Below, one piece after another: positions 41,801 to 48,412 of a stretch of 64,000 bases of DNA. The DNA is from Protea cynaroides. Lineage: Eukaryota > Streptophyta > Magnoliopsida > Proteales > Proteaceae. Each line of letters opens with the position of its first letter. The stretch's first letter is position 1. The stretch is taken from positions 39,356,199 to 39,420,198 of the forward strand of contig CM053272.1 in the NCBI GenBank assembly GCA_028583415.1, given 5' to 3'. A model generated the notes under the pieces. It was not told the DNA's origin. It was given only the letters and a program-made list of their open reading frames with translations, and made no database searches. The translations under genes and the position numbers were made by a program.

Positions 41801-43693
41801 AGTAGTTGGACCATCTACTCTATCCGTTCGATTTTTGCTTCTCTAGAGAATATGAGACTCTAAAAATGAAAGAGAAACCAATTGCTCCCTTTGTTGAGTG
41901 GGAAATGAAGACTTCAAGCATCTCTTCTTCACTTGATCATTTGCTTCTCAAATATGGCAAGGTATCCTTCTCCATTGTTGGCCTTATCACCGATGGATTC
42001 GAGCTCTGGGTAGAGAATGGATATGGATCAATAAAACCTTTAAATGAAAAACCATTTGTGACTTTGTTGGCAAGCTTGCTTTCTGTGCTTATATTTATCA
42101 CATAAGGATGAAATGAAACCTTTAACATTGACTGTTAAATCTATAAGAGTTAGCCAGATATGTGACTCAATCCTCTTTGATGTCCATGAATTCATCTCGT
42201 CTTGCGAGATACCTTGCCCGGACACACCTCATAATAGATTCATTGTGTTCTTTTATTTTCTCTTTGGACTCTCTCAAATCAAAGATCCCCTGTTTTAGCT
42301 CGTTCTTTTTTCCTTTGTTAATACACATACTTCTATTCACCCAAAAAAATTATATTAATCTCGACGTAAAGGTACTGGATAAGGTTTTTATGGCATTCAG
42401 ATCACTTTTTTTTTTTTAATAGATTAGTTTTGACCTCCACAAAATCGATGCAAATAAAAGTGGCAGAAATATACCTGCATAATTACTAAAGTAAATAATC
42501 CAAAAGAAAGTTATCTGGCACTTCTCAGATTATATGGAACTATATTCCCATGCTTTAGTTCTTCCTTCTATGGTTTTACATGATTGCATCTCTAGTCACC
42601 ATCAACAAACTAAATCCCATCAACAGAAGAGATAGTATTGTTTGAGGCTTAAAATGTTCCAAATCACATGTCTGAGTATAGGCAAAAGGTTTGATGGATG
42701 GCAAAGTCCATAAAGTACCTAAGGGTGGCCACACTAAATTGTGCCACAAGGAAGGGTAATGGGGGAATCTTACCATTAAATATCCAAGTTATCTAGATTA
42801 CCCATGCATCAAATTTCAGATTAAAATTCAATAAAAAAACTCTCCCATATATTGGCATATCATCCTCTAAGTAGTCCAAAGACTGTTTCCTACATTGTCC
42901 CTCTGGTATACATATCACCACCAGCTCATTTGTCTTCTTCTGTATGTCGCATTGTTTTTTATACGGTATACATGAGATTTATGAAAGTATAAATATCTCA
43001 TTAGTCATTGGTCAATAACATCGATCTATTTAATCCATTCCATCCAATCAACCAGCGAAGAATTTGAACTAAGTGTGATTTATGGCATCAATGTATCACC
43101 CCCCCCCCCACACACACACACACACACACACAAAAAGCACCCCTCTCTCTTTTTTTCCTGAAAGGAAATGCATTATCCTGAGCGATGAAATACGTTTTAC
43201 TAAATGGAAAAATCAATTAAAATGGCAACTAAAACTCGACGGAAATATCTTCACTTTCGTACTAAAGAGCATCGCAGACCAATAAATTATCTTCACTGTC
43301 GTACTAAACAGCATGGATGCCAATATTAATTTTAAACAAAAAAAAATCAAATTGAATTTGTCTCTGTTCCCAACAAAACAAATAAATTAAAATGACAAAA
43401 ATAAAAAAATAAAACTTGACGAAAACATCTTCAGTGTCGTATCAAACAGCATGGCAGGCCAGCATAAATTTTTAAACAAAAACATTACATCGAATTTATC
43501 TCTGTTCTGAACAAAACCCAGACTACAATCGACAAATGCAATAAATCTACTAATAGACTAATTGAAATTCACGTTCTTTTTATCATAGGGTAAAAGGAAT
43601 GTGCTGAAATTCAATGCCTTACATGAAGACGACCCATGCGATTACTGAAACGAGCAAGAAACCGAACAGGAACCTGACAGACGACAACGCCAT
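694..43693 (-). CDS. SAB: SABRE/KINKY POLLEN-type bridge-like lipid transfer protein, 5' nine exons (3' end outside window)
   Basis: Join, in transcript order: 43693-43623, 34514-34403, 28356-28090, 25119-24854, 19307-19088, 7313-7143, 7027-6950, 5120-4869, 2808-694. All junctions are GT-AG, phases agree, and the product is 1,184 residues with no stop. SABRE (Arabidopsis), KIP and maize APT1 are plant members of the BLTP2/Hobbit/FMP27 family: ER-anchored rods of repeating beta-groove modules thought to move lipids at membrane contacts. Mutants show defects in cell expansion, tip growth and division-plane orientation. Seen here: an N-terminal hydrophobic anchor (residues about 4-32), then the family blocks GEIKLSMRQSLVKLGVGF, DLSKDGGSKP, DMGESTR..DVQMDFSEIH, RAEIDVKLGGTQCN and, near the exon 9 end, NDIPFSRLLGRN. 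The known family protein is over 2,500 residues, so slightly less than half is present. The identification is from remembered family sequence; the joins are read directly. The gene looks functional. Confidence 0.95.
2809..4868 (-). other. SABRE intron 8
   Basis: 2,060 bp. A (TA)n tract at 3052-3077 is followed by two tandem copies of a segment of about 158-170 bp. The rest is AT-rich with no recognisable coding or mobile element. Confidence 0.8.
3076..3409. repeat. Two-copy tandem duplication in SABRE intron 8
   Basis: Copy 1 starts at 3076 and copy 2 at 3234 (period 158). Both begin ATCATTGCCCTTGGCCTTTG and both contain TTCAGTGACCTCATAATGAT. Copy 1 lacks a segment of about 28 bp present in copy 2 (around 3270-3298), and copy 2 lacks a few bases near AACTGCATCC. 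Confidence 0.9.
4869..5120 (-). CDS. SAB: SABRE exon 8
   Basis: 84 codons, residues 396-479. The acceptor is CTTTCAG and the donor GTAAGT. It contains RAEIDVKLGGTQCNAIMSRL and MTVVLYSLTGSPLYH. The ATG at its first codon is internal methionine, not a start. Confidence 0.94.
5121..6949 (-). other. SABRE intron 7
   Basis: 1,829 bp. Apart from a short 9-bp triplet repeat (TTGGTCAAT-type, about 5568-5592) and G-rich non-coding sequence at 5640-5760, nothing is recognised. ORFs in it are short and have no family resemblance. Confidence 0.7.
6950..7027 (-). CDS. SAB: SABRE exon 7 (small)
   Basis: 26 codons, residues 370-395: LLREGGTSVLEILKVALVSS plus VYVPTQ. The acceptor is TTTTCAG and the donor GTAAGC. 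It joins in frame to exons 6 and 8 and matches the family order exactly. Confidence 0.92.
7143..7313 (-). CDS. SAB: SABRE exon 6
   Basis: 57 codons, residues 313-369, phase 0. The acceptor is TTTGGAAG after a T-rich tract and the donor is GTACCT. It encodes LPKLDVKFVHREQDLVVENN and GESTRFDVQMDFSEIH, among the best conserved N-terminal blocks. Intron 5 before it is 11.8 kb; intron 6 after it only 115 bp. Confidence 0.94.
7947..7993 (-). mobile_element. RTE-type LINE 3' tail, left part
   Basis: Minus-strand 3' terminus of an RTE (BovB-like) non-LTR element: a CAACAA repeat tail followed by TCCTTATCTCAACTAAATGG, the typical end of this plant family. It continues at 9795 after a younger L1 insertion. 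Confidence 0.75.
7994..9794 (+). mobile_element. 5'-truncated L1-like LINE with RNase H, 16-bp target duplication
   Basis: 1,801 bp flanked by identical ATCTCAACTAAATGGG (7978-7993 and 9795-9810), ending in a short A tail. Reading frame pieces: the end of the reverse transcriptase/connection region at 7994-8347 (FIWTGDP...KWDMVCKPKKEDGLGIH, then KMAWKM), the zf-RVT-like part at about 8350-9110 (CALCNLAETFDHLFTNC), and an RNase H domain at 9129-9560 (VNVDGYSLGNPEISSAGGV, then SDSASVVVGLKSK). Several in-frame stops (for example 8348, 8680, 9105, 9432) make it dead. It inserted into an existing RTE tail. Confidence 0.88.
9795..10150 (-). mobile_element. RTE-type LINE C-terminal region, right part of interrupted copy
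   Basis: Continuation of the minus-strand RTE broken at 7993. It encodes the family C-terminus (read on minus: a basic RPKMTVGEVVSKDMHSLGF-like stretch followed by a CGKTRKDKIRN-like one) and is 5'-truncated near 10150. Confidence 0.75.
10297..10553 (-). mobile_element. RNase H relic of an L1-like LINE
   Basis: On the minus strand, MAEFRAF near the start and NSLADGLAKG near the end are the beginning and end signatures of LINE-associated RNase H, with the middle in another frame (HYGFS-like, FRDGNQL). Both flanks are truncated. Confidence 0.5.
10570..10658. repeat. Truncated CCTAGG-type MITE
   Basis: One end (CACCTTGACAACTATG at 10643-10658) matches the MITE terminal repeat found intact elsewhere in the window. 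The other terminus is missing. It interrupts the neighbouring RTE fragment. Confidence 0.7.
10659..11305 (+). mobile_element. RTE-type LINE, C-terminal fragment
   Basis: Plus-strand copy with VCNFNHRR, YFRYLGSIINK, then AEMRMLRWMCGKTRLDKIRN and GVAPIHDKLRES, ending at GGATAAGGCTTTATTGTTG with the short TTG tail typical of RTE elements. A deletion near 10785-10800 and stops (for example 10836, 11066) inactivate it. Confidence 0.85.
11377..11430. repeat. CCTAGG-type MITE fragment
   Basis: GC-rich alternation of CCTAGG and GACCAAG as inside the MITE family, but neither terminal CATAGTTGT is present. Confidence 0.5.
11433..12590 (-). mobile_element. RTE-type LINE, reverse transcriptase fragment
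   Basis: Minus strand. It reads, in broken frames, ERWNDCFYNLLNE, then the fingers region, LWERVIETCMRQETIITENP with GLMPARSTIEAI, then FPITIGLHQGSALCPYLF, and the catalytic LFADDIVLVDE at about 11583-11615. Frameshifts and stops throughout. The adjacent hAT element begins 60 bp beyond it. Confidence 0.85.
13280..13925. repeat. Five tandem copies in the hAT 5' region
   Basis: Units of about 140-155 bp, each containing GAACACCGTTGGCMRATCTA or a close variant, at about 13292, 13437, 13579, 13740 and 13892, separated by T-rich and TA-rich stretches. The last copy is the most diverged. They lie between the left terminus and the transposase start. Confidence 0.85.
14190..17733 (+). pseudogene. 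hAT transposase pseudogene (BED finger, DUF659, dimerisation domain)
   Basis: Starts MAASGSREGG at 14190. BED-type zinc finger at residues about 14-50 (C-x2-C of CKLCGTKLM, then RLKQHL). DUF659/catalytic part at 14871-15940 with MCDGWTGPTRKSIINF and TDNGSNYKKAGE (a conserved Asp). C-terminal dimerisation domain AEWWLLYGEHAAELRR followed by SASGCERNWS at 16374-16526. Three likely introns (about 15912-16000, 16131-16215, 16291-16373) join in frame. Disruptions: TGA 14868, TAA 15075, a 1-bp frameshift near the G run at 15094-15099, TAG 15880 (from Trp), TAA 16527, and a frameshift near 17400-17450. The C-terminal tail (16542-17492) has an unusual Gly-rich segment. Confidence 0.9.
16893..16991 (+). 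repeat. (GGT)n microsatellite coding a poly-Gly/Tyr-Asp stretch
   Basis: GGT repeats interrupted twice by TATGAT, giving runs of Gly separated by Tyr-Asp within the transposase tail. It is prone to slippage. The reverse strand and other frames give spurious Thr/Ile and Val/Met ORFs. Confidence 0.95.
19088..19307 (-). CDS. SAB: SABRE exon 5
   Basis: 220 bases completing codon 239 and encoding residues 240-312. The acceptor is GACACAG, the donor GTTAGA. It encodes VIKNVDVTSGEVIMNLNEK. A Lys-rich stretch near the end (KKLQKKQSALMSLKKY) lies in a region that is also variable in homologues. Confidence 0.92.
19639..19746. mobile_element. CCTAGG-type MITE, 108 bp, 8-bp target duplication
   Basis: Termini TATAGTTGTCAAGGCG and CACCTTGACAACTATG; flanks TCAGGTAC (19631-19638) and TCGGGTAC (19747-19754), one mismatch. 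The interior alternates CCTAGG, GGCGCC and CCTTGG, able to fold back. The 8-bp duplication points to hAT mobilisation. It lies in SABRE intron 4, 330 bp upstream of exon 5. Confidence 0.88.
20990..22310. repeat. LTR-retrotransposon-like dispersed repeat, non-coding
   Basis: Contains the phrases GTGGTTTGGCAGTGCGCC and GGGCTACAACCCAAATCC near 21177-21235, which resemble common plant Copia-type LTR/leader sequence. No terminal TG...CA pair, primer-binding site or coding domain was found, so this is a weak call. Confidence 0.25.
23508..23680. mobile_element. hAT-type MITE, 173 bp, 8-bp target duplication
   Basis: Termini CAAGGTTTTAAATCTCGG and (reverse complement of right end) CAAGGTTCTAAATCTTGG. 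Flanks GTAGCAGG (23500-23507) and GTAGCGGG (23681-23688). The subterminal CGAGAT motifs are shared with the 5.4 kb hAT element, suggesting a related transposase. Confidence 0.85.
24854..25119 (-). CDS. SAB: SABRE exon 4
   Basis: 266 bases, residues 151-238 plus two bases of codon 239. The acceptor is TTTGTCAG and the donor GTGAGT. It carries EVKDLRVDLSKDGGSKPTLL and EELSLSCEFGHD, both strongly family-like. The open frame continues upstream into intron only by chance. Confidence 0.93.
25680..26335 (-). mobile_element. 5'-truncated L1-like LINE 3' end
   Basis: Minus strand: zf-RVT region near 26080-26220 and KNPCDAIVKLTFPAFVYHIW with EINLRRWTAKSRTFDQIW at 25930-26070, typical of the C-terminus of plant L1 ORF2. 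The 3' terminus is TTCATTTATTCACCCAAAAA, like the L1 copy ending near 42345, indicating one family. No target duplication was identified. Confidence 0.75.
26337..26385. repeat. C-rich low-complexity tract
   Basis: Runs of C interrupted by A abutting the truncated 5' end of the L1 relic. ORFs across it are artefacts. Confidence 0.9.
28090..28356 (-). CDS. SAB: SABRE exon 3
   Basis: 89 codons, residues 62-150, phase 0 at both ends. The acceptor is TTTGCAG and the donor GTAAGC. It contains GEIKLSMRQSLVKLGVGF followed by a basic, serine-rich loop (SSGSSKKARSQTRKPRSAGR) and the conserved WMIVANMARFLSVSI strand region. Confidence 0.94.
29209..31136. mobile_element. MULE-like non-autonomous element, 9-bp target duplication
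   Basis: 1,928 bp. The inverted termini start GGGTAAATTACACC (left) and, reverse-complemented, GGGTAAAGTATACC (right), each followed by degenerate repeats of GGTACCTCA-type words. Flanks AAAATTTCA (29200-29208) and AAAATTTAA (31137-31145). A 9-bp duplication is typical of Mutator-like elements. The interior includes a purine-rich stretch (30740-30990) and a segment (29565-30060) resembling the leader of the hAT element, perhaps an older nested insertion. No transposase is seen. Confidence 0.75.
31221..34170. mobile_element. hAT-type fold-back element hosting an RTE LINE
   Basis: Termini CAAGGATCAAAATCTCGG (left) and, reverse-complemented, CAAGGTTCACTGACC (right). Flanks GTCTGAAT (31213-31220) and GTTTGAAC (34171-34178) match 6 of 8. 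Internally, AAGCCTTATTTATG with ATATCATTTAAGTA at 31340-31377 is repeated in inverted orientation at 33890-33965, and 33241-33500 pairs with 33620-33890, forming a long hairpin whose left arm was split by the LINE. Without the LINE the element would be about 1.1 kb. Confidence 0.6.
31378..33220 (+). mobile_element. RTE-type LINE with 20-bp target duplication
   Basis: Flanked by ATATCATTTAAGTACATGAT (31358-31377) and the same with one change (33221-33240). It encodes the end of the endonuclease/linker (WWWDDEVQATIKAKK), DKDIKDRWNDYFYRLLNED, the reverse transcriptase (about 32100-32500, MENQFGFMPEKS) and the C-terminus, ending GGATAAGGC plus a T tail. The segment that should carry the catalytic FADD box is deleted near 32520, and many stops interrupt it. 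Confidence 0.88.
34403..34514 (-). CDS. SAB: SABRE exon 2
   Basis: 112 bases, residues 24-61. The acceptor is TTTCAG, the first base completes the split Met codon, and the donor is GTTACT. It encodes the rest of the anchor and the conserved WNCLRDVVVKFNK stretch. It is too short and start-poor to show as an ordinary ORF, but phase and similarity fix it. Confidence 0.92.
37008..39265 (-). mobile_element. L1-like LINE relic, minus strand
   Basis: The poly-A tail reads as a T run at 37011-37031 next to a G run. Minus-strand remnants: reverse transcriptase VFIEGRSITGNILL near 39080-39150, KYLGILSSPLEWQPIIVF followed by FLSFAGRLELVRSMLQSLYI and SGFLWKGAENNKFF at 38200-38570, then the zf-RVT region. 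Frames are broken repeatedly and the 5' part is missing at the junction with the next element. Confidence 0.82.
39266..42345 (+). mobile_element. L1-like LINE relic, plus strand, mutated catalytic box
   Basis: Plus-strand ORF2 from the end of the endonuclease/linker (FFMWSFHVDLFRHC-like, 39300) through reverse transcriptase (LVSANQSALIEGMSIEDNIL at 40190, RQGSPMSPYLFTLTIEVLSS at 40485) to zf-RVT and the 3' end TTCACCCAAAAAAA at about 42336. The catalytic FADD reads FANDIMIF at 40624-40647, so the first catalytic Asp is Asn. Multiple frameshifts. Its FLWKGSENNKFLHTVSW segment closely matches the minus-strand neighbour, so both belong to one family. Confidence 0.85.
43280..43530. repeat. Imperfect direct repeats near SABRE exon 1
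   Basis: Segments with the core TCGTAYYAAACAGCATGG occur near 43297 and 43437 (period about 138 bp), each followed by an A-rich stretch and TCTCTGTTC. A weaker partial copy precedes them. They lie 150-400 bp inside intron 1, where plant intron enhancers can act, but no function is shown. Confidence 0.6.
43623..43693 (-). CDS. SAB: SABRE exon 1 (start codon, membrane anchor)
   Basis: The ATG at 43693 opens MALSSVRFLFGFLLVSVIA, a hydrophobic segment matching the family's N-terminal ER anchor. The exon has 71 coding bases and ends in phase 2 at a GTAAG donor (43622-43618). The start is chosen because the family begins here and the leader upstream has stops in this frame. Confidence 0.92.
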
Positions 43694-43735
43694 TTCCACC
43701 AGCTAATTCCTCCTCCGAGTCGAATAATATGTCTT

Positions 43736-43750
43736 CTATAATTGATTCAT
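43736..43750 (-). promoter_or_regulatory. uORF 2 in SABRE leader (4 codons)
   Basis: ATGAATCAATTATAG, ending 42 bases before the main ATG. With uORF 1 it would be expected to lower initiation on the long SABRE frame; this is inference. Confidence 0.4.
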
Positions 43751-43815
43751 TGCAATACAAATAAGTTACCGGACAACTCTTCCACCTTCCCTCGTATCAA
43801 AGAGGGAGGAAGATA

Positions 43816-43827
43816 CTAACTTTTCAT
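43816..43827 (-). promoter_or_regulatory. uORF 1 in SABRE leader (3 codons)
   Basis: ATGAAAAGTTAG in the presumed leader. It matters only if transcription starts upstream of 43827. Confidence 0.35.
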
Positions 43828-44339
43828 TTCCACTTTCGCAAAATCGAACTAAAACAGAGTTGCAGATGAATCAAACTTTCAGTCGTGAAGATCGACTGAA
43901 CCGCTGTTTCTAAGGAAATAATCCCGATCCGTGATCTGCCCTTATAGGCGTGTGTAGTGGGGACATCAGTGGGGAATCTGGGATGACACTGTTGATCGGT
44001 GGTCCTCTGAATATGGGGCTGATTTAGGCGCACCCCAAATATTTCATAAAAGATTCGCACTTCTTTTCTTATTATAATACCCAAAGGGGTCAGGATCCTA
44101 CATATTAAAGTGGCATTTTTCTTTTAGCAGGGGGTTGGGGATTGAAGGGTGAAGTAGCATTTAATACACGAATTATACATGTATTAGAATTTTAAATATA
44201 TCTTTATGTATTTTTGCAAACTATTGCATGAATTCTATTAAAAAAAAAAACGTATTTTATTAATTCCATTTTTTTCTCCTTCTCTTCCTTTTTCTTTCCT
44301 AATATTTTGTTTTTTTTCCCCAAGTCCCTGAAATCCACT

Positions 44340-44585
44340 ATCGAATGAACTTTTCCAGCTTTGATATGTGTTTTATGTTAATGAGATAATGATTTTATGT
44401 GAATTTCATGGATTGCAAATTTTGTTTTTATATAAATTTGTATTTATATTTTACTTTTTTATTTGTTAAATGATGTAGATGTCTGTCTATGTAGCACAGT
44501 GAATATATGTTTGTATTTTCATTAAAAATATTGTCATATTAAACATGTATGAAACATGCATGTATTAATGTCATATATTTTTTTT
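44340..44585 (+). repeat. Diverged copy of the palindrome-arm repeat, left half
   Basis: Resembles 58520-58745 of the right palindrome arm (TATTTATATTTTACTTTTTT..., GCACAGTGAATATATG, TTAAACATGTATGAAACATG). It continues after the inserted element at 45810. Confidence 0.65.
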
Positions 44586-45809
44586 GAAAAAATTTCATCT
44601 AACCCCCAAAAACTATGTCAAATTCCACCTACTACCCAATAGTTTCCAGAAAATCTAACCGGCCCCATTTAACTGACAGACTTGACTGAATATGTAAGTG
44701 GACAGTCTTGCCCTTTTAATTTGAAACTTTAAAACATTAAAATAAGATAAAATTACTAATTTACCCCTTTCTATTCTTTTTTCTTTCTCCAAATTTCTTT
44801 TCTTCTCTATTGCAATTTTATTCGGTTCAGATCCCTAATATCATATCTCCATTTTCTCTTCTCTATTGCTATTCGGTGACTCTCCAGTTTCGAAGCTTCG
44901 GTATCCCGTCGACAACATTCAAAGTTCGGCTTCGGCAACATCTTAACTACTTACTCTCCATTTGCTTCTGCTGGTTCAGAATGGCGATTCCTGTGAGCCC
45001 AAACAGAGTCCCACAGATTAACAATGAACTAACCTTACTGTTGAGGAATCGATAAAAGTTATGTCGGCTGTCGGCTGAACCCACTCCTTCACTGTGAGGG
45101 AATAACTAAAGATTCAATTCATAACTATATAATGTTTGTATGCAACTGGCTGTGGTAATTTCATATTAGGGTTTCATACCTGAAGATTCGGAAAAATATG
45201 CAAATGGAGGTTTGTGCAATCTCTGATAGGGGGTTTCTGATCGTCGTCTGATGTCGAATCTTTGTCCTAAAATATCTAGGGCTTCCTTCCTACCCCGTAC
45301 TAGAAGAAAGCAAACTCTGCGGATTTCTTCTCCTTTCTACAGAGAAGCAGAATACATCGTCGGCAAAGATGGTTCACTGTAGTTGTCGCAGCTAACTGCT
45401 GGTTAAATAAAGCACAGACTGCTGGTTGTCGTCGCCGACTACAAATGGACAGCACACTGTAGTTAATAAGAGGGTTCCACCGTTGATAGTCGTCGGGGAA
45501 GAAAGGTTTCGAAACAGGGTTTTTTCTTTTTTACTTTTACTGTTGAAGAAGAATATTTGGTAAGTAACTGTATTTTCACTTTGGGGGGGCATTATCGTCT
45601 TCTACTACAGGAAAAAGGGCAATATTGTCCTAATATTTGCAACTAACGGGACTATACTAACCGGTGGGGTCTATTTGACTAACGGTGAAAATATTTTGGG
45701 TGGTAGATGAGACATTTGGAAACCTTTCGGAGAGTAGATGAAACTTTTGAAAATGTTGGGGGTCAGATGGAATTTGACATAATTTTTGGGGGTTAGATGA
45801 ATTTTTTTT
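44586..45809. mobile_element. Inverted-terminal-repeat element inserted in a known repeat
   Basis: About 1.22 kb. Ends read TTTCATCTAACCCCCAAAAA (left) and, reverse-complemented, ATTCATCTAACCCCCAAAAA (right), followed in both by GTCAAATTCCA. A T-rich flank on each side hides the exact duplication length. The interior has no recognised coding sequence. The uninterrupted homologue in the palindrome acts as an empty site. Confidence 0.7.
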
Positions 45810-45905
45810 AATTGGATTTTCAATCCTCGTATGGAAGTTTGATTGCATTTAATCTACATATATGTATCTGTATCCGAATGTTTGTTGTTTCCGAACTTAC
45901 TAACT
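45810..45905 (+). repeat. Diverged copy of the palindrome-arm repeat, right half
   Basis: TCCTCGTATGGAAGTTTGAT and CCGAACTTACTAA match TCCTTGTATCAAACTCTGAC and CCGAACTTACTAA at 58763-58841. Confidence 0.65.
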
Positions 45906-48412
45906 GACTCAGGATATAGAATTTGGTGCCAAATGTGATTCCCTTATTGGGTGAGGGCTAGGATATGGATTTTGGTGCCCAATAGAGCTTCCCTTACTAA
46001 GGAAGGACGAGGGAAAGTAAGAGGTCGATAATGGAGGTGATGCACATATACCAATGTAAGGCTAAGACTCGAATCCGAGCCGTAGACTAATGCCAATGCC
46101 CACTAGCCTGATAGCCACTACTACATTGTGGGACACTTCCCTCACATCTTACATTGATAATGCGAGACAATGGCAACCCTTGCAACCACTGTCTTACACA
46201 CAGGCTAGATTTCTCTCATTTGCAATCAATGAAGTATATAGGTCGTAGTTATAAGACCTGTACTCCATAAACCTGATATAAACCTCTATTTCATATCGTA
46301 ACAGATTTTCCAATCATAACCGGAGCAGATGGGATGAGCGGATGACAATCAGGTACGAAAATAGACACAAATTTAAGATAATTGTCATAACGGTCTCATC
46401 ATACAGGTCGACCGATATGTCTACATGGGCAAACTAGTTAGATCGGGAAACGGATCTTTGTGGGTCCTGCTTGCCAAGTCTTGAGCCTAGAGACTTTCCT
46501 AACGTAGGGAAACTTCCTAAACTCCAACCTAGCCTATTTAAGGACCTTTAAACCTCCTTAACCCTATTTGATGATTCTCACAAACCCTAGAGAGGAGAAG
46601 GAGATCCAAAGAAAATGATGAACTAAGAAAGGTGGGAGAGGAGCCTCTGTTAAACAAAGAACACTAAAGTTCGTGAACCAACGGTAAGTGTTTGTACTTT
46701 CTCTAGGTTAAGGTTTGTGAATGATTGATCAATACCATGCAAGGCTAGGTATTGATATAAAATCTCTTAAATTGTCGTTAAACCCTAATTGTTCGTTAAA
46801 CCCTATATTCGAATTATAGGCGATGAATCCTAAGAACTAAGACTTGAATGAACATAAAACAACCCTAACTAGTTGCTCAGGCCTATAATGCATAGGAGAA
46901 ACCCTAACAGCAGTAATGGGTGACCGACGAAAGGCGAACACCAAGTTGATGGTCTTCTAAGGCATACCGGTCAACTATACTGGTTGCACTATGTGCGACC
47001 GGTACTGCGATCGGTACCTCTTGGGAGCTGGTCATTGGGGGACCGATCGACCATACCGGTCGCACCTTTCCCCACAGTGCTGCGACCGGTACGTGTGACC
47101 GCTATGCACCGAGAGGGGTGTTTTTGACTCAGTTGATTTTCGACCAACGTAAACCCTAAGGAATCAATTCTAACTAAACCCTAACATCGTGTAGGACCCT
47201 ATGATAGCAAGATTGGACACTGTAACGTGTAACAAGCTAGCAATCAGGCGTCAGGTAAGGGAATCAGACTCGAACCCTAATTAACTAATAACAGTAAAAT
47301 GTTGTTAATAATTATTGTTCTATGGAGTGTTGCTTATGCATATTCACATGTCATCTTTATTTTTTGTTATTATATTATTCATGCATATTCGCTATGCTAG
47401 GATGTGATTGTTAGGCATGTGATTGTTTTCATTGGTGTATAGAATGGGAAGGGCCTGGGGTCTTGGATCATTCCTCACACTAGCACTTTTTCGTATCGCT
47501 ACTGTCTTAGCATGCTTTGTGCGGCTAGGGTATCAGGGGGAGGACGTGGCACTGTGGTCTCCAGTCTGGTCACCAGACTTTAGCCCTATCTCTATGTTGT
47601 AGGGAGCTGTGCTGTGATAGGGCATACTGTGATGACATATAGGATTGGTTAGTTGCGAGCCCAATTTGCAAGCCCTCGCCAACAGGGGCTTACGTGTTGG
47701 TATGGGTAGGGCATCAGGGAAAGTATTGGCAGTGTGTGATCCGAACACTTTAGCTCTATCCCTATTCTATGGTGGGTGCATGTGGGACGACAGTGGTGTT
47801 TGATCCATTGGCGGATTCGCACACTTGTGTATAGAGGTGCGATGGCCGCCAATCCTTTCTATAGCACATTGTAAATTTAAAACCATACCATAATGTAAAT
47901 GTTATTCATGCATGTTGTTTGTTGCATTGTCTGATTTTCTTACTGAGCTAAGTTGTGAGCTCGTCCTTATGTATACATCATTTTTATATGTTGATGCAGG
48001 TTATACTGTGGAGGACTACGTAGACGCTTCAATGTATGGAGGTGTTGCTGCTTTAGAAGTGTAAACAGGGGAGGTCGAGCATGACGCTTCATGCGAGTGC
48101 CCTTTCTGCGTGTACCTCTAGGATATGTTAATTTAGTTAGTTGGTTTATTTCAGTTGGAGTTTTATAAATAATGTAAAGATATTTATTTACGTTTTGGTA
48201 TTTGAATAATCAAATAATTTATTTTATTTATCAATAGAATACTCAATTCATTTATATTAAGACTTCCGTTGTATTTATTTATATTTTGATTATGGTTATG
48301 TGCAATGGTTTGTATTAGTGGACACTGTCTTATTGAGATCCTGGTGTGAAACATTGGTTTAGTGACGATTTAATCACACTTCTGATTCAGACGGAATTGG
48401 GGTGTGACAGTA
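45906..48412. repeat. LTR-like, non-coding repeat region
   Basis: Includes repeated GACCGGT/ACCGGTC words (46960-47110), a TATTTAAGG box-like site (46548) before CTCACAAACCCTAGAG, and ends GGGGTGTGACA at 48410, the usual 3' end of plant Gypsy/Copia LTRs. No matching 5' TG terminus with the right flanking pentamer and no gag-pol was found; it may be a truncated LTR. Confidence 0.3.

Larger units (their letters stand above)
34515..43622 (-). other. SABRE intron 1 (9.1 kb)
   Basis: About 34515-37000 is AT-rich with no recognised element. Two L1-type LINE relics lie head to head at 37008-42345. The 3' part holds C/AC microsatellite sequence (43100-43132) and imperfect direct repeats near the exon 1 side. 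Confidence 0.85.
43694..44100 (-). promoter_or_regulatory. Presumptive SABRE promoter and 5' leader
   Basis: Sequence immediately upstream of the SABRE start codon. A TATA-like CCTATAAGGG sits at about 43940-43949, about 250 bp before the ATG, which would place transcription start near 43910 and give a leader of about 220 bases. No transcript data are available, so the start site is inferred. An 87-codon minus-strand ORF across this region looks like chance. Confidence 0.35.

Noticed and set aside
43824..44084. 86-codon minus-strand ORF upstream of SABRE
   Set aside because: No family resemblance, not in frame with SABRE, and it overlaps the presumed promoter. Treated as chance.
46280..48412. 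Solo LTR with defined ends
   Set aside because: The right end (TGTGACA) is typical, but no left TG terminus with the matching GTAGT flank was found.
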